Assembly (NCBI GenBank): GCA_041655035.1
Contig: JBAZCN010000115.1
Location: 1-11,432, forward strand
Source of the DNA: NAT127 sp041655035
Lineage (GTDB): Bacteria; Pseudomonadota; Gammaproteobacteria; Pseudomonadales; Porticoccaceae
Direction of reading: 5' to 3'
Length of the DNA: 11,432 nucleotides
Shown here: positions 1-6,207 of the stretch, in pieces
Numbering within the stretch: position 1 is the first letter of the stretch
Layout: each line of letters starts with the position of its first letter
Position numbers and translations under genes: made by a program
The notes under the pieces: model-generated
What the model was told of the DNA's origin: nothing
The model's database searches: none
Seen by the model: the letters and a program-made list of their open reading frames with translations, nothing else

Positions 1-555
1 ATGGCCGTTCAGGTCGACGGCAATGACGATTTCCGCGCCCATCGCCCGGGCCAGGGAGACCGGTACCGGATTCACCAAGCCGCCGTCCAGCAGGTAGTAA
101 CCATTCTGTCGCGCCGGCGCAAAGAGGCCTGGCAATGAAATGGAGGCGCGGCACGCCGCCAGCAGCGGGCCATCCCGCAACCAGATTTCCCGCCCGGTGC
201 CCAGTTCGGTGGCGACACAACTGAACGGGATGCCGAGCTCGGCGATATCCGGGTTGCCGATGATTTTTTCCAGTGCCCTGGTCAATACAGCGCCGCGGAG
301 AAATCCTCCGCCCATGATCCGCGCATCCAGCAGGCGCACGATATCCCGGCGCCGCAGGCTGTTGATCCAGTCCTCGAACTCATCGAGCACCCCGGCGGCC
401 AGGGCGCCGCCGACAATGGCGCCCACCGAGGTGCCGGTAACCATATCCACCGCGATACCGCGTTCCGCCAGTTCGCGGATGGCACCGACATGTGCCCAGC
501 CCCGCGCCGCGCCGCCGCCAAGCACCAGCGCCACCTGCGGTCTGCGCGGGTTCAC
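1..555 (-). CDS. Patatin-like phospholipase, RssA type (3' end cut by window edge)
   Basis: The reverse strand reads open from a GTG at 553-555 to base 1, giving 185 residues without a stop. Three patatin hallmarks are visible: the glycine-rich oxyanion motif GGGAARG at residues 13-19, the nucleophile elbow GTSVG with Ser43, and the DGG motif with the catalytic Asp157. The family has a Ser-Asp dyad and hydrolyses acyl chains of lipids. The motif spacing and the N-terminus fit bacterial RssA/NTE-type proteins of about 300 residues, so roughly the last third lies outside. An in-frame TGA sits nine codons before the GTG, so this is the only likely start apart from an internal GTG at codon 8. A GGGGG run precedes it as a possible ribosome binding site. 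No signal peptide is seen, so it is probably cytoplasmic. Its substrate cannot be told from sequence. Confidence 0.9.
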   Translation of the reverse strand, partial: MNPRRPQVALVLGGGAARGWAHVGAIRELAERGIAVDMVTGTSVGAIVGGALAAGVLDEFEDWINSLRRRDIVRLLDARIMGGGFLRGAVLTRALEKIIGNPDIAELGIPFSCVATELGTGREIWLRDGPLLAACRASISLPGLFAPARQNGYYLLDGGLVNPVPVSLARAMGAEIVIAVDLNGH

Positions 556-865
556 TGCCGCGACCCCCGGTTGTCGCGCACATCACCGGGATGGACATGA
601 GCATGTTGCATGGTCAGCACTGCCATTGGTAAACCGTCTGCATCATCCCGGCGGTCATTGCGCCGGTTGCGCATCGACGACCTGGTTGCGGTATCTTCCC
701 GGATTGCGTCGCCGGCCTGCAAGGTATAAATACCTCAGGATTCCGCGCGGGAAGGAGCGCGCAGCGCTCGGCGGGGTTTCCCATGCGCCGAGCGCGACTC
801 GTCGAAAACTCAATAAATATTTTATTTTTCAAAGAGTTGAAATGTTTTCCTGATGCAATATCTGG
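556..865. other. Gene-free stretch between patatin gene and YqfO-like gene
   Basis: These 310 bases lie between two minus-strand genes. I see no recognisable protein in either direction; the open frame at 614-832 on the minus strand has no family features. The right part (about 806-860) is markedly AT-rich and could hold the patatin gene promoter, but I could not find a well-spaced -35/-10 pair. Two structures stand out: a perfect 10-bp stem-loop at 764-795, and a short inverted repeat with 5-bp arms around 723-734 (ggtat, two bases, atacc). Confidence 0.6.
764..795. repeat. Perfect 10-bp inverted repeat (stem-loop)
   Basis: The arm gcgctcggcg at 764-773 pairs without mismatch with cgccgagcgc at 786-795. 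The 12-base loop itself begins GGG and contains CCC, which could add three pairs. It lies about 70 bases past the stop codon of the YqfO-like gene on the same strand. It could be the transcription end of the cnoX operon, but neither side is followed directly by a T-run, so a classic intrinsic terminator is not shown. Confidence 0.6.
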
Positions 866-1177
866 CTAGAATTCCTCCAGCGCAATCACGTCATAGGCGG
901 GCTCTTCATAGGGATGGGCATTGACCAGCGCTTCGATGGCCGCCTCGATCAGGTGGTCGTCGCACACCAGCTCGACCTTGTATTCCGGCACTTGCTCAAC
1001 CCAGCCCTTCTCGCCGAGAAAGGGGTTGCTGCCCTCGAGAGGGCGGAACTGGCCCTGCCCCGGCGTTTGCCAACAACAGCGGTCGTAATCGCCGATCTGG
1101 CCGGCCCCGGTGTCGAACACCGCGTTCTTGACGATTTCGAGATGGCTTTCCGGTACGTAGAAGCAGAGCTTGTACAT
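866..1177 (-). CDS. YqfO/NIF3-like small protein
   Basis: This 103-residue protein starts MYKLCFYVPESH and ends with an HPYEEPAYDV segment. That matches the small stand-alone proteins annotated as YqfO or NGG1p-interacting factor 3 (NIF3) like in Pseudomonas and relatives. They correspond to the PII/CutA-like insert domain of larger NIF3 proteins and lack the dinuclear metal site. Their biochemical role is unknown. The ATG at 1175-1177 is preceded by GAGG with a 5-base spacer, and this site overlaps the TGA stop of cnoX only 7 bases upstream, so the two genes are almost certainly co-transcribed and perhaps translationally coupled. The reading frame stays open further upstream (to 1288), but that part overlaps cnoX and carries no family sequence. 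The stop codon is TAG. Confidence 0.88.
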   Translation of the reverse strand: MYKLCFYVPESHLEIVKNAVFDTGAGQIGDYDRCCWQTPGQGQFRPLEGSNPFLGEKGWVEQVPEYKVELVCDDHLIEAAIEALVNAHPYEEPAYDVIALEEF

Positions 1178-1184
1178 CGCCGCC

Positions 1185-2039
1185 TCAGTACAGCAGGTTA
1201 TAGATCTTGCGCTGGTATTCGACCGCCAGCGGGTCGCTCTTGCCGAGGGTGGCGAGAATATCGAGGTAGACCTTCTTGGCGCCGCCATCGCGGAAGTCGA
1301 GGTCTTTTTTCAGCAGATCGAGCAGCAGTTCGAGAGCCTCGCGCTGGAACTGGTGCTGGCTGAATTGCACCGCGAGTTCGTAGGCGATGTCGCGGTTGTC
1401 CGGATCGGCGCTGAGTCGCGCTTCGAGCTCCTGGATCTCCGGGGCTTTCGCCGCTTCCTGCTGGAGTTCGAGCTGGGCCACCAACTGCTGGTAAAGCTGA
1501 TCCTGATCCTTCATCGGGATCCCCTTGAGGAGCGCCGCGGCATCTTCCGAACGGTTCAGCATCAGCAGCACCTGGGCGAGCATCATGCCGATATCGCTGC
1601 GCCGACCGGATTCCTCATGGGCCTGACGCAAGTCGAGCAGCGCACCGGCCAGGTCCCCGGCGGCGATTTTGTCCTGCGCTTCCTCGATCTTCAGATCCCA
1701 GGGCTTGGGCAGATATTCGTCCAGCAGCTTGCGGATAGCCGGCTCCGGCTGCGCGCCCTGGAAAGCGTTGACCGGCTGGCCGTCCTTCATCACCACTACC
1801 GTGGGCAGGCTGCGAACCCCGAACTGCGCGGCGATTTCCGCCTGCTCATCGGCATTGACCTTGGCCAGCAGAAAAGCGCCGCCGTATTCAGCGGCGAGCT
1901 TTTCGAGGATCGGCATCAGCACCTTGCAGGGCGCACACCAATCGGCCCAGAAGTCGACCAGAACCGGGCGCAGCCGGGATTCATCGATCAGGTATTGCTG
2001 GGCATTGTGCAGGGTGATTTCGACGACATTGGGATTCAT
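1185..2039 (-). CDS. cnoX: CnoX-type thioredoxin-TPR chaperedoxin (YbbN)
   Basis: This 284-residue protein has an N-terminal thioredoxin domain (about 1-110) with the active site WCAPC (Cys35, Cys38) and the cis-proline loop SLPT (Pro79). A helical C-terminal half (about 120-284) follows, of the TPR-like type found in YbbN/CnoX. In E. coli, CnoX holds unfolding clients under hypochlorous stress and passes them to GroEL. The E. coli protein has a degenerate SxxC-type site, while this one has a complete CxxC, so it may also act as a thiol-disulfide oxidoreductase, as reported for other CnoX proteins. There is no signal peptide, which implies the cytoplasm. The ATG at 2037-2039 is preceded by a weak AGAGAG. 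The YqfO-like gene follows 7 bases downstream. Confidence 0.93.
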   Translation of the reverse strand: MNPNVVEITLHNAQQYLIDESRLRPVLVDFWADWCAPCKVLMPILEKLAAEYGGAFLLAKVNADEQAEIAAQFGVRSLPTVVVMKDGQPVNAFQGAQPEPAIRKLLDEYLPKPWDLKIEEAQDKIAAGDLAGALLDLRQAHEESGRRSDIGMMLAQVLLMLNRSEDAAALLKGIPMKDQDQLYQQLVAQLELQQEAAKAPEIQELEARLSADPDNRDIAYELAVQFSQHQFQREALELLLDLLKKDLDFRDGGAKKVYLDILATLGKSDPLAVEYQRKIYNLLY

Positions 2040-2080
2040 TGCTTGCTCTCTGTAGTGATTTCATGGGCCTGTAGAGGTGG

Positions 2081-2086
2081 ATTATG
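2081..2086 (-). promoter_or_regulatory. Possible -10 box for cnoX
   Basis: On the minus strand this reads CATAAT, five of six matches to the -10 consensus. It would place transcription start about 35 bases before the cnoX ATG. No convincing -35 box lies 16-18 bases upstream, so this is only a candidate. Confidence 0.3.
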
Positions 2087-2156
2087 CCTTTACCGACGGA
2101 GTGCTGGCCAGTTGTTGCCGCAGTCCGGGGCAAACCACAGGCGCCGCCCGGCCCGA

Positions 2157-4385
2157 TCAGCGGTGGCGGATCATCCAGCAGTTGTGAATCTTCGGATTGC
2201 GCTCGAAATCCGCCGGGATGGTCCGCGCGCTGATGTCCTCCACGGCGTAGTCGGCGACGACGACCTCGTCCATCCGGAAACGGCGGAAATTATTGGAAAA
2301 CACCAGCGTGCCACCGGCGGCGAGAACAGCCATGGCGTCGTGAATCATCGCCGCGTGGTCGCGCTGGATATCGAGCACCGCGTCCATTTTCTTGGAATTG
2401 GAGAAGGTCGGCGGGTCGAGGAAGATCAGATCGAAGCTCCCTTCCCGCCTGGCCAGCCACTCCAGGCAATCGGCCCTGAGCAGTTCGTGATCCCACTCGC
2501 TGATGCTGTTGAGAGCGAAGTTGCGGCCGGCCCAGTCGAGATAGGTATTGGACATATCGATACTGAGGCTGGACTTTGCGCCACCCAGCGCGGCGTGGAC
2601 GGTGGCCGCGGCGGTGTAGCAGAACAGGTTCAGAAAGCGCTTGCCGCGGGCCTGCTCCCCCAGCCATTGGCGGATCGGGCGGTGGTCGAGAAAAAGGCCG
2701 GTATCCAGGTATTCGGCCAGGTTGACCTCGAGCCGCGCCGGCCCCTCATTGACGACGAAGGGCTTGGCGTCGCGATGCCAGGGGCTTTGACGCTGGTACT
2801 GGCTCTCGCCTTTCTGCCGCCGGCGCTCCTTGAAAAACAGCTTGTCGCGGCTCTCCGGGTAGAGGGCCAGCAATGCCTGACGGACCTCGGTGATACGCCG
2901 CCGCGCAGCCTGTTCATCCACGGTGGCTGGCGGCGCGTATTCCTGCACGTGGATGGCATCGCCATAGATATCCACGGCCACCGCGTATTCCGGAATGTCG
3001 CTGTCGTAGAGGCGATAGCAACTGACGCCACTGCGCTTCAGCCAGGGTAGCAGCTTGCGCCGGTTTTTTTCCAGGCGATTGGCGAACATCCGCGCATTGT
3101 CGGAGAGGATGCGTTCCCGCGGCGCGGCCTCGTCGGCACTTTTTTGCTCGAGCAGCTCGAACAGCAATAGCTGGGCGGGGATGGTGCCGTTGAAAAACCT
3201 GTACTTCTTGCTGGCGCGCAGGCGAAGCTCCTGCCCCAGATCGCTGTTGCCGGTGATTACCGCCAGCCGCCAGCCGCTGAATTCCCGTCTGGCGACGGCG
3301 CCCAACTCGTGGTAAAGCGGCCTCAGGGCATCCACCTCCCCCCAGCGTTCACCATAGGGCGGGTTGCAGATCAAGAGCCCGTCGTCGAGTGGTTTGTGGG
3401 TAGGCTTCACCAGGGATTTCAATGGCTTGGCGATAACTTTTACGTGCTTCTCGAGACCGGCGGCGGCAATGTTCTGCAGCGCCGCGTCGACCGCCCGGGC
3501 ATCCTTGTCGTAGCCGCGGATTTCCGGAAGAGCAGCGGCCAGGCCGGCGGCTCGCCGCGCCTCGGCTTCCGCCACCATCGCTTGCCAGCACGCGCCATCG
3601 AACCGCTGCCAGCGGTGAAAGCCGAAGCGGTCCCGCAGCAACCCCGGGGCGATATCGGCGGCCATCATCGCGCCTTCGATAAGCAGCGTGCCGCTGCCGC
3701 ACATCGGGTCGATGAGAGCGCCGCCACGAGCGCCGATGTCGGGCCAGCCAGCGCGGGCGAGCAGCGCCGCGGCGAGATTTTCCTTCAGCGGCGCCGGCAC
3801 CATGGCGACCCGGTAGCCGCGGCGGTGAAGACTTTCCCCCGAGAGATCGAGACTGATGGCCACCCGCCCCTTGGCCAGGTAGGCATTGATGCGGATATCC
3901 GGATTGCGCAGATCCACCGCCGGCCGCTCCTCGCCGCGGGCGCGGAAGTGGTCGACGATGGCGTCCTTGATTTTCTGGGCGCCGAACTGGGTATGGCGGA
4001 TGGCGTCGCTCTTGCCGGCAAAATCCACTGCCAGGGTATGGCTGGCCGAAAAGTGGCTGTGCCAATCGATGCTTCGCACCCCGGCGTAAAGATCATCGGC
4101 GGAGTCGATCGCGATGCGGCCAAGAGGCAGCAACACCCGGTTGGCAAATCGCGACCACAGACAAACCCGGTAGACAAAATCCGTCGCGCCCATGGCATAG
4201 ACACCTGCCACCGTTTCGCGCAGCGACGTCGCGCCGAGGGCCGCCAGTTCGTCCAGCAGCAGCGACTCGAGCCCCTTCGGGCAATTGATGAACCATTCCT
4301 GGCGGGAATCGTCAGGATCCGGAGATTCCCAACCGGTCCCCTGTTCGGCCGGAGAGGCATTGGTGGATGTGTTGCGCATAGGCAT
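2157..4385 (-). CDS. rlmKL: Bifunctional 23S rRNA methyltransferase RlmKL
   Basis: At 742 residues this is the fused form; the E. coli protein has about 702. After a non-conserved N-terminal tail of about 27 residues comes a THUMP RNA-binding region. The RlmL methyltransferase follows, with the SAM motif DPMCGSGT near residue 228 and the catalytic NPPYG at 341-345. In E. coli this half makes m2G2445. The C-terminal RlmK half has the SAM-binding stretch LSIDMSN and the DPPTFSNS motif starting at residue 657, and makes m7G2069. Both halves look intact. Two ATG codons are possible, at 4385 and two codons later at 4379; neither has a strong Shine-Dalgarno sequence. The extra N-terminal tail could mean a slightly later real start, but no other ATG occurs before the THUMP region. 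The gene is divergent from rmf, so two ribosome-related genes share the same intergenic region. Confidence 0.96.
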   Translation of the reverse strand: MPMRNTSTNASPAEQGTGWESPDPDDSRQEWFINCPKGLESLLLDELAALGATSLRETVAGVYAMGATDFVYRVCLWSRFANRVLLPLGRIAIDSADDLYAGVRSIDWHSHFSASHTLAVDFAGKSDAIRHTQFGAQKIKDAIVDHFRARGEERPAVDLRNPDIRINAYLAKGRVAISLDLSGESLHRRGYRVAMVPAPLKENLAAALLARAGWPDIGARGGALIDPMCGSGTLLIEGAMMAADIAPGLLRDRFGFHRWQRFDGACWQAMVAEAEARRAAGLAAALPEIRGYDKDARAVDAALQNIAAAGLEKHVKVIAKPLKSLVKPTHKPLDDGLLICNPPYGERWGEVDALRPLYHELGAVARREFSGWRLAVITGNSDLGQELRLRASKKYRFFNGTIPAQLLLFELLEQKSADEAAPRERILSDNARMFANRLEKNRRKLLPWLKRSGVSCYRLYDSDIPEYAVAVDIYGDAIHVQEYAPPATVDEQAARRRITEVRQALLALYPESRDKLFFKERRRQKGESQYQRQSPWHRDAKPFVVNEGPARLEVNLAEYLDTGLFLDHRPIRQWLGEQARGKRFLNLFCYTAAATVHAALGGAKSSLSIDMSNTYLDWAGRNFALNSISEWDHELLRADCLEWLARREGSFDLIFLDPPTFSNSKKMDAVLDIQRDHAAMIHDAMAVLAAGGTLVFSNNFRRFRMDEVVVADYAVEDISARTIPADFERNPKIHNCWMIRHR

Positions 4386-4642
4386 AAAGCAATGGTCCCG
4401 GTTTTTGATTGCGTAAAAGCATTAAACACAGCTTTGTTAGAGAGATAAGTTCTTCGACACGTCCGATCCGATTTGGTCAACTGAAAGTCCGGATGACATG
4501 GAACTGCAACGATAATCTGTTAACAGGCCAGAGTTTCGCCATCCTGGCCCCACTCGCGCAAGCCTGTCACCGGCGATCTCAATGTACCCTCCCGCCCTTG
4601 CATCCACCGGGCGACTTTAACTGGCAAATGGAGTCAAGTCCT
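4386..4642. other. Divergent rlmKL-rmf intergenic region
   Basis: These 257 bases hold no recognisable gene and must carry the promoters of both rlmKL and rmf. On the minus strand TTTAAT (plus strand 4421-4426) is a possible rlmKL -10 box without a good -35. On the plus strand GATAAT at 4511-4516 is a possible rmf -10 box, also without a well-spaced -35. It is followed at once by a perfect 10-base palindrome, ctgttaacag (4517-4526), and a stem-loop at 4526-4549. If the GATAAT box is used, the rmf leader would be about 120 bases long. Confidence 0.45.
4526..4549 (+). repeat. Stem-loop in likely rmf leader
   Basis: GGCCAG at 4526-4531 pairs perfectly with CTGGCC at 4544-4549 around a 12-base loop. 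It lies about 95 bases before the rmf start, within the leader if transcription begins near 4523. A role in mRNA stability or regulation is a guess. Confidence 0.4.
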
Positions 4643-4849
4643 ATGAGAAAACAGAAAAGAGACATTCCCCACCGTGCGTTCATCCGGGGTTACCAGGCTG
4701 GATTCAGCATGAAAACCAAAAGCCTGTGTCCTTATCAAACGGCATCGACCCCGGGCCTCGAATGGTTGAGAGGCTGGCGCGAAGGTCGGGAAGACCACTG
4801 GCAGGGATTCAATGAACAGGCCTGCCAACAAAAAGTCTCCGCTCTGTAA
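4643..4849 (+). CDS. rmf: Ribosome modulation factor
   Basis: This 68-residue basic protein carries the Rmf pattern: KQKRD near the start, RGYQAG at 15-20, CPYQT at 29-33 and WLRGWREGR at 41-49. In gammaproteobacteria Rmf binds the 30S subunit in stationary phase or starvation and drives pairing of 70S ribosomes into inactive 100S dimers. The ATG at 4643 is chosen because GGAG lies nine bases before it and the protein then begins at the conserved KQKRD segment; an in-frame ATG five codons earlier is less likely. E. coli Rmf has 55 residues, so this protein has a longer C-terminal tail rich in Gln (FNEQACQQKVSAL). The gene is monocistronic: it is divergent from rlmKL, and a hairpin row follows its TAA stop directly. 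In E. coli rmf is induced by ppGpp, but nothing in the sequence tests this here. Confidence 0.95.
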   Translation: MRKQKRDIPHRAFIRGYQAGFSMKTKSLCPYQTASTPGLEWLRGWREGREDHWQGFNEQACQQKVSAL

Positions 4850-4850
4850 T

Positions 4851-4863
4851 CTGTAGTCTACAG
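4851..4863. repeat. Palindrome CTGTAG-T-CTACAG directly after rmf
   Basis: A perfect 6-bp inverted repeat with a single central base starts two bases after the rmf stop codon. It is the first of four inverted repeats in a row. One central base is too short for a normal RNA loop, so it would either open to a shorter stem or act as a DNA site. Confidence 0.5.
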
Positions 4864-4871
4864 TTCATTCA

Positions 4872-4911
4872 GGGGCGCAAAGCCCCGACTTAAAGCCTGT
4901 AAAGAGGCTTT
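4872..4911 (+). repeat. Two tandem stem-loops behind rmf
   Basis: The first is GGGGC (4872-4876) with GCCCC (4882-4886) and a 5-base loop. The second is AAAGCCT (4892-4898) with AGGCTTT (4905-4911) and a 6-base loop. All pairs are perfect. The second abuts the large stem at 4912-4944 with no gap. Together they could protect the 3' end of the rmf mRNA or form a small structured RNA. Confidence 0.55.
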
Positions 4912-4944
4912 GAAAGCAGCCATGGCAGCGCCATGGCTGCTTTC
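4912..4944. terminator. Strong hairpin, likely bidirectional terminator between rmf and the DUF2288 gene
   Basis: A 15-base arm at 4912-4926 (starting GAAAGCAGCC) pairs perfectly with 4930-4944 around the 3-base loop AGC. It sits between two convergent genes, 62 bases past the rmf stop and 29 bases past the DUF2288 stop. The stem ends in GAAAG/CTTTC, so each strand has a short T-run at its 3' side, as in bidirectional terminators. The T-runs are only three bases long, so efficiency is uncertain. Confidence 0.7.
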
Positions 4945-4973
4945 CCTGGAGTCCCCCTGCGCCTTCGCGTCGC

Positions 4974-5285
4974 TCAGACTACATCCGCCACCGGCTGCGC
5001 CAGTACCCAGGGGCTGGTCACCACAGCCCACACCACCGTTTCGGCCTCCAGCCATCCTCGCGCCTGATCGTCGCTCACCAGCGCGATCTCGCCGCGGCTC
5101 AGCCAGTTCTCGACCTGCAATTTGTCGTCGTCCGCCATGGCGCAGGCGACAGCAACCAGATCGAGGCCCGGCGCTACGCCGATCACCACGCCGGCAGCAA
5201 AAAAACGCTCCAGTTCCCGCCAGGGGATTTTGGCGGTCTCGGAGATGATCTTGGCCCGCCGGGTTTCCACATCGTCGAAATTCAT
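4974..5285 (-). CDS. DUF2288 family protein
   Basis: This 103-residue protein begins MNFDDVETRRAKI and contains TAKIPWRELERFFAAG and a central hydrophobic GLDLVAVACAMADDD stretch. This is the pattern of the DUF2288 family, small cytoplasmic proteins of about 100 residues found mainly in Proteobacteria and cyanobacteria, with no known function. The ATG at 5283-5285 fits the usual family length; an in-frame GTG at 5342 would add 19 residues with no family character and overlap the GIY-YIG gene. A weak AAGG lies just before the ATG. It follows the GIY-YIG gene by 35 bases on the same strand and is probably the last gene of the sprT operon, ending at the hairpin at 4912-4944. The AT-rich spacer (about 5322-5345) could also hold an internal promoter. 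Confidence 0.82.
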   Translation of the reverse strand: MNFDDVETRRAKIISETAKIPWRELERFFAAGVVIGVAPGLDLVAVACAMADDDKLQVENWLSRGEIALVSDDQARGWLEAETVVWAVVTSPWVLAQPVADVV

Positions 5286-5320
5286 TGCCTTGCACCGCCC
5301 CACAGCAGCATGAAAAAAAT

Positions 5321-5581
5321 CTACGTTAATTCTATATAACACTGTTTCAAGAGAACTTTATCCTCTTTTTTCAGGCGCTTTATCGAGGCCTCGCGACGCA
5401 GGGCGGAACTGCGGTCATGACCCCGCTCGAGATAGACCACGCCCACCGCCCGCCTCCCTCGCAGATAGCGGGCGCCTTTGTGCCCGGCGACATGCTCGCG
5501 AAAGCGCCGGGCGACGTCGGTGGTGACACCGGTATACAGCGAACCATCTCCGCATTCGATCATGTAGACACACCAGTTCAC
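5321..5581 (-). CDS. GIY-YIG nuclease-like protein (YhbQ/UPF0213 type)
   Basis: The 86-residue protein is a stand-alone GIY-YIG domain. It has WCVYMIECGDGSLYTG at the N-terminus (VYM and YTG in place of GIY and YIG), the RRFREH segment with the conserved Arg, and the basic tail ALRREASIKRLKKEDK with the conserved Glu. The family contains structure-specific DNA endonucleases; the small YhbQ-like members are poorly characterised, with some evidence for DNA repair roles. I chose the GTG at 5579-5581 because it overlaps the sprT stop in a GTGA arrangement typical of translational coupling and gives the usual family start. A TTG at 5606-5608 would add nine residues and is the alternative. No clear Shine-Dalgarno sequence precedes either start. 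Confidence 0.87.
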   Translation of the reverse strand: MNWCVYMIECGDGSLYTGVTTDVARRFREHVAGHKGARYLRGRRAVGVVYLERGHDRSSALRREASIKRLKKEDKVLLKQCYIELT

Positions 5582-6099
5582 GGCAGGGGGCGCAACAGGT
5601 TGCCGCAAGCCCGGCAGTGATAACGGGTCTGTCCGGACTGGATGCGCTTATGCCGCTGGCTGCTCAGCTGGTGGCTGCGGCAGGCGCACAGGTAGGGGAA
5701 GCGCCGCATCTGGCGGCGGGGAATCCCCTCCAGCGAATGGCTCGACCGGACGCTGTCGTCGGCGCCGAAAACCGCCATGACCGCTTTCCACTCGACGCCG
5801 TGGGGCCGGATCTTGCCGAGGCCATACACCGCGTCTGTCAGGTAGTGAGCGACCTCGTGGGGCACCGTCGTCGCCAGGCTGTCAGCGTAATACTTGGCAA
5901 ACATCCAGGGGTTGAAGCGGATCTGTCGCCGCTGCCCCGAGACCCGGTACATCCCCCAGGTAGTGCCCTTCAGATCGAACAGCACCGGCACCAGGGCGAA
6001 GTCCCGGCCAAAATGGGTGGCGCCGAGGGCAACATAATGCGCCACCTCGGCGACGACCTGGCGCTGCTCAGCTTCGCCGATGGGTACGATCTCAGTCAT
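5578..6099 (-). CDS. sprT: SprT family zinc metalloprotein
   Basis: At 173 residues it has the length of E. coli SprT. The zinc metalloprotease motif HEVAH is at residues 81-85 (His81, Glu82, His85), with a likely third ligand His100 in the IRPHG segment. A C-terminal zinc ribbon follows, with CxC...H...H and CRAC before the end. SprT resembles the protease core of eukaryotic Spartan, which cleaves DNA-protein crosslinks; the bacterial role is less clear. The ATG at 6097-6099 gives the family N-terminus. The frame stays open far upstream, but that part is antisense to the PHP gene. A perfect TATAAT lies six bases before the ATG, so the mRNA may be leaderless. The GIY-YIG gene overlaps its 3' end by four bases. 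Confidence 0.93.
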   Translation of the reverse strand: MTEIVPIGEAEQRQVVAEVAHYVALGATHFGRDFALVPVLFDLKGTTWGMYRVSGQRRQIRFNPWMFAKYYADSLATTVPHEVAHYLTDAVYGLGKIRPHGVEWKAVMAVFGADDSVRSSHSLEGIPRRQMRRFPYLCACRSHQLSSQRHKRIQSGQTRYHCRACGNLLRPLP

Positions 6100-6105
6100 G
6101 GCGGC

Positions 6106-6111
6106 ATTATA
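6106..6111 (-). promoter_or_regulatory. -10 box (TATAAT) of sprT, leaderless arrangement
   Basis: On the minus strand TATAAT matches the consensus fully and is followed by GCCGCC and then the sprT ATG. Transcription would start at or next to the A of the ATG. No good -35 box is seen 16-18 bases upstream. Confidence 0.55.
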
Positions 6112-6195
6112 CGGGAAAGGATCGCCGGCGAGCATCGGCGGCCTCCGGCGGTTCGACGACAGCGGGCAGTTGCCCCGCAGCCGCGCCATTTCGGC

Positions 6196-6201
6196 TACAC
6201 T
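6196..6201 (+). promoter_or_regulatory. -10 box (TACACT) of the PHP gene, leaderless arrangement
   Basis: TACACT matches four of six consensus positions, including the key first T, second A and last T. It is followed by CGCGCC and the ATG at 6208. The six-base gap is the same as at sprT, again predicting a start of transcription at the ATG. A TTGCCC at 6170-6175 is a possible -35 box, but the spacer would be 20 bases. Confidence 0.5.
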
Positions 6202-6207
6202 CGCGCC

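Noticed and set aside
614..832. Minus-strand 72-codon frame in the gap before the patatin gene
   Set aside because: No family features, no ribosome binding site, and it runs through the 764-795 stem-loop.
1170..3050. Very long plus-strand open frame (626 codons) across cnoX and rlmKL
   Set aside because: It is antisense to two clear genes, has no recognisable domain, and long antisense frames are expected in GC-rich coding DNA.
3309..4448. Plus-strand open frame of 379 codons opposite rlmKL
   Set aside because: Antisense shadow of rlmKL; low-complexity Arg/Gly/Ala-rich product with no family match.
5617..6207. Extension of the PHP frame upstream on the plus strand
   Set aside because: The upstream part is antisense to sprT; the family N-terminus begins at the ATG at 6208.
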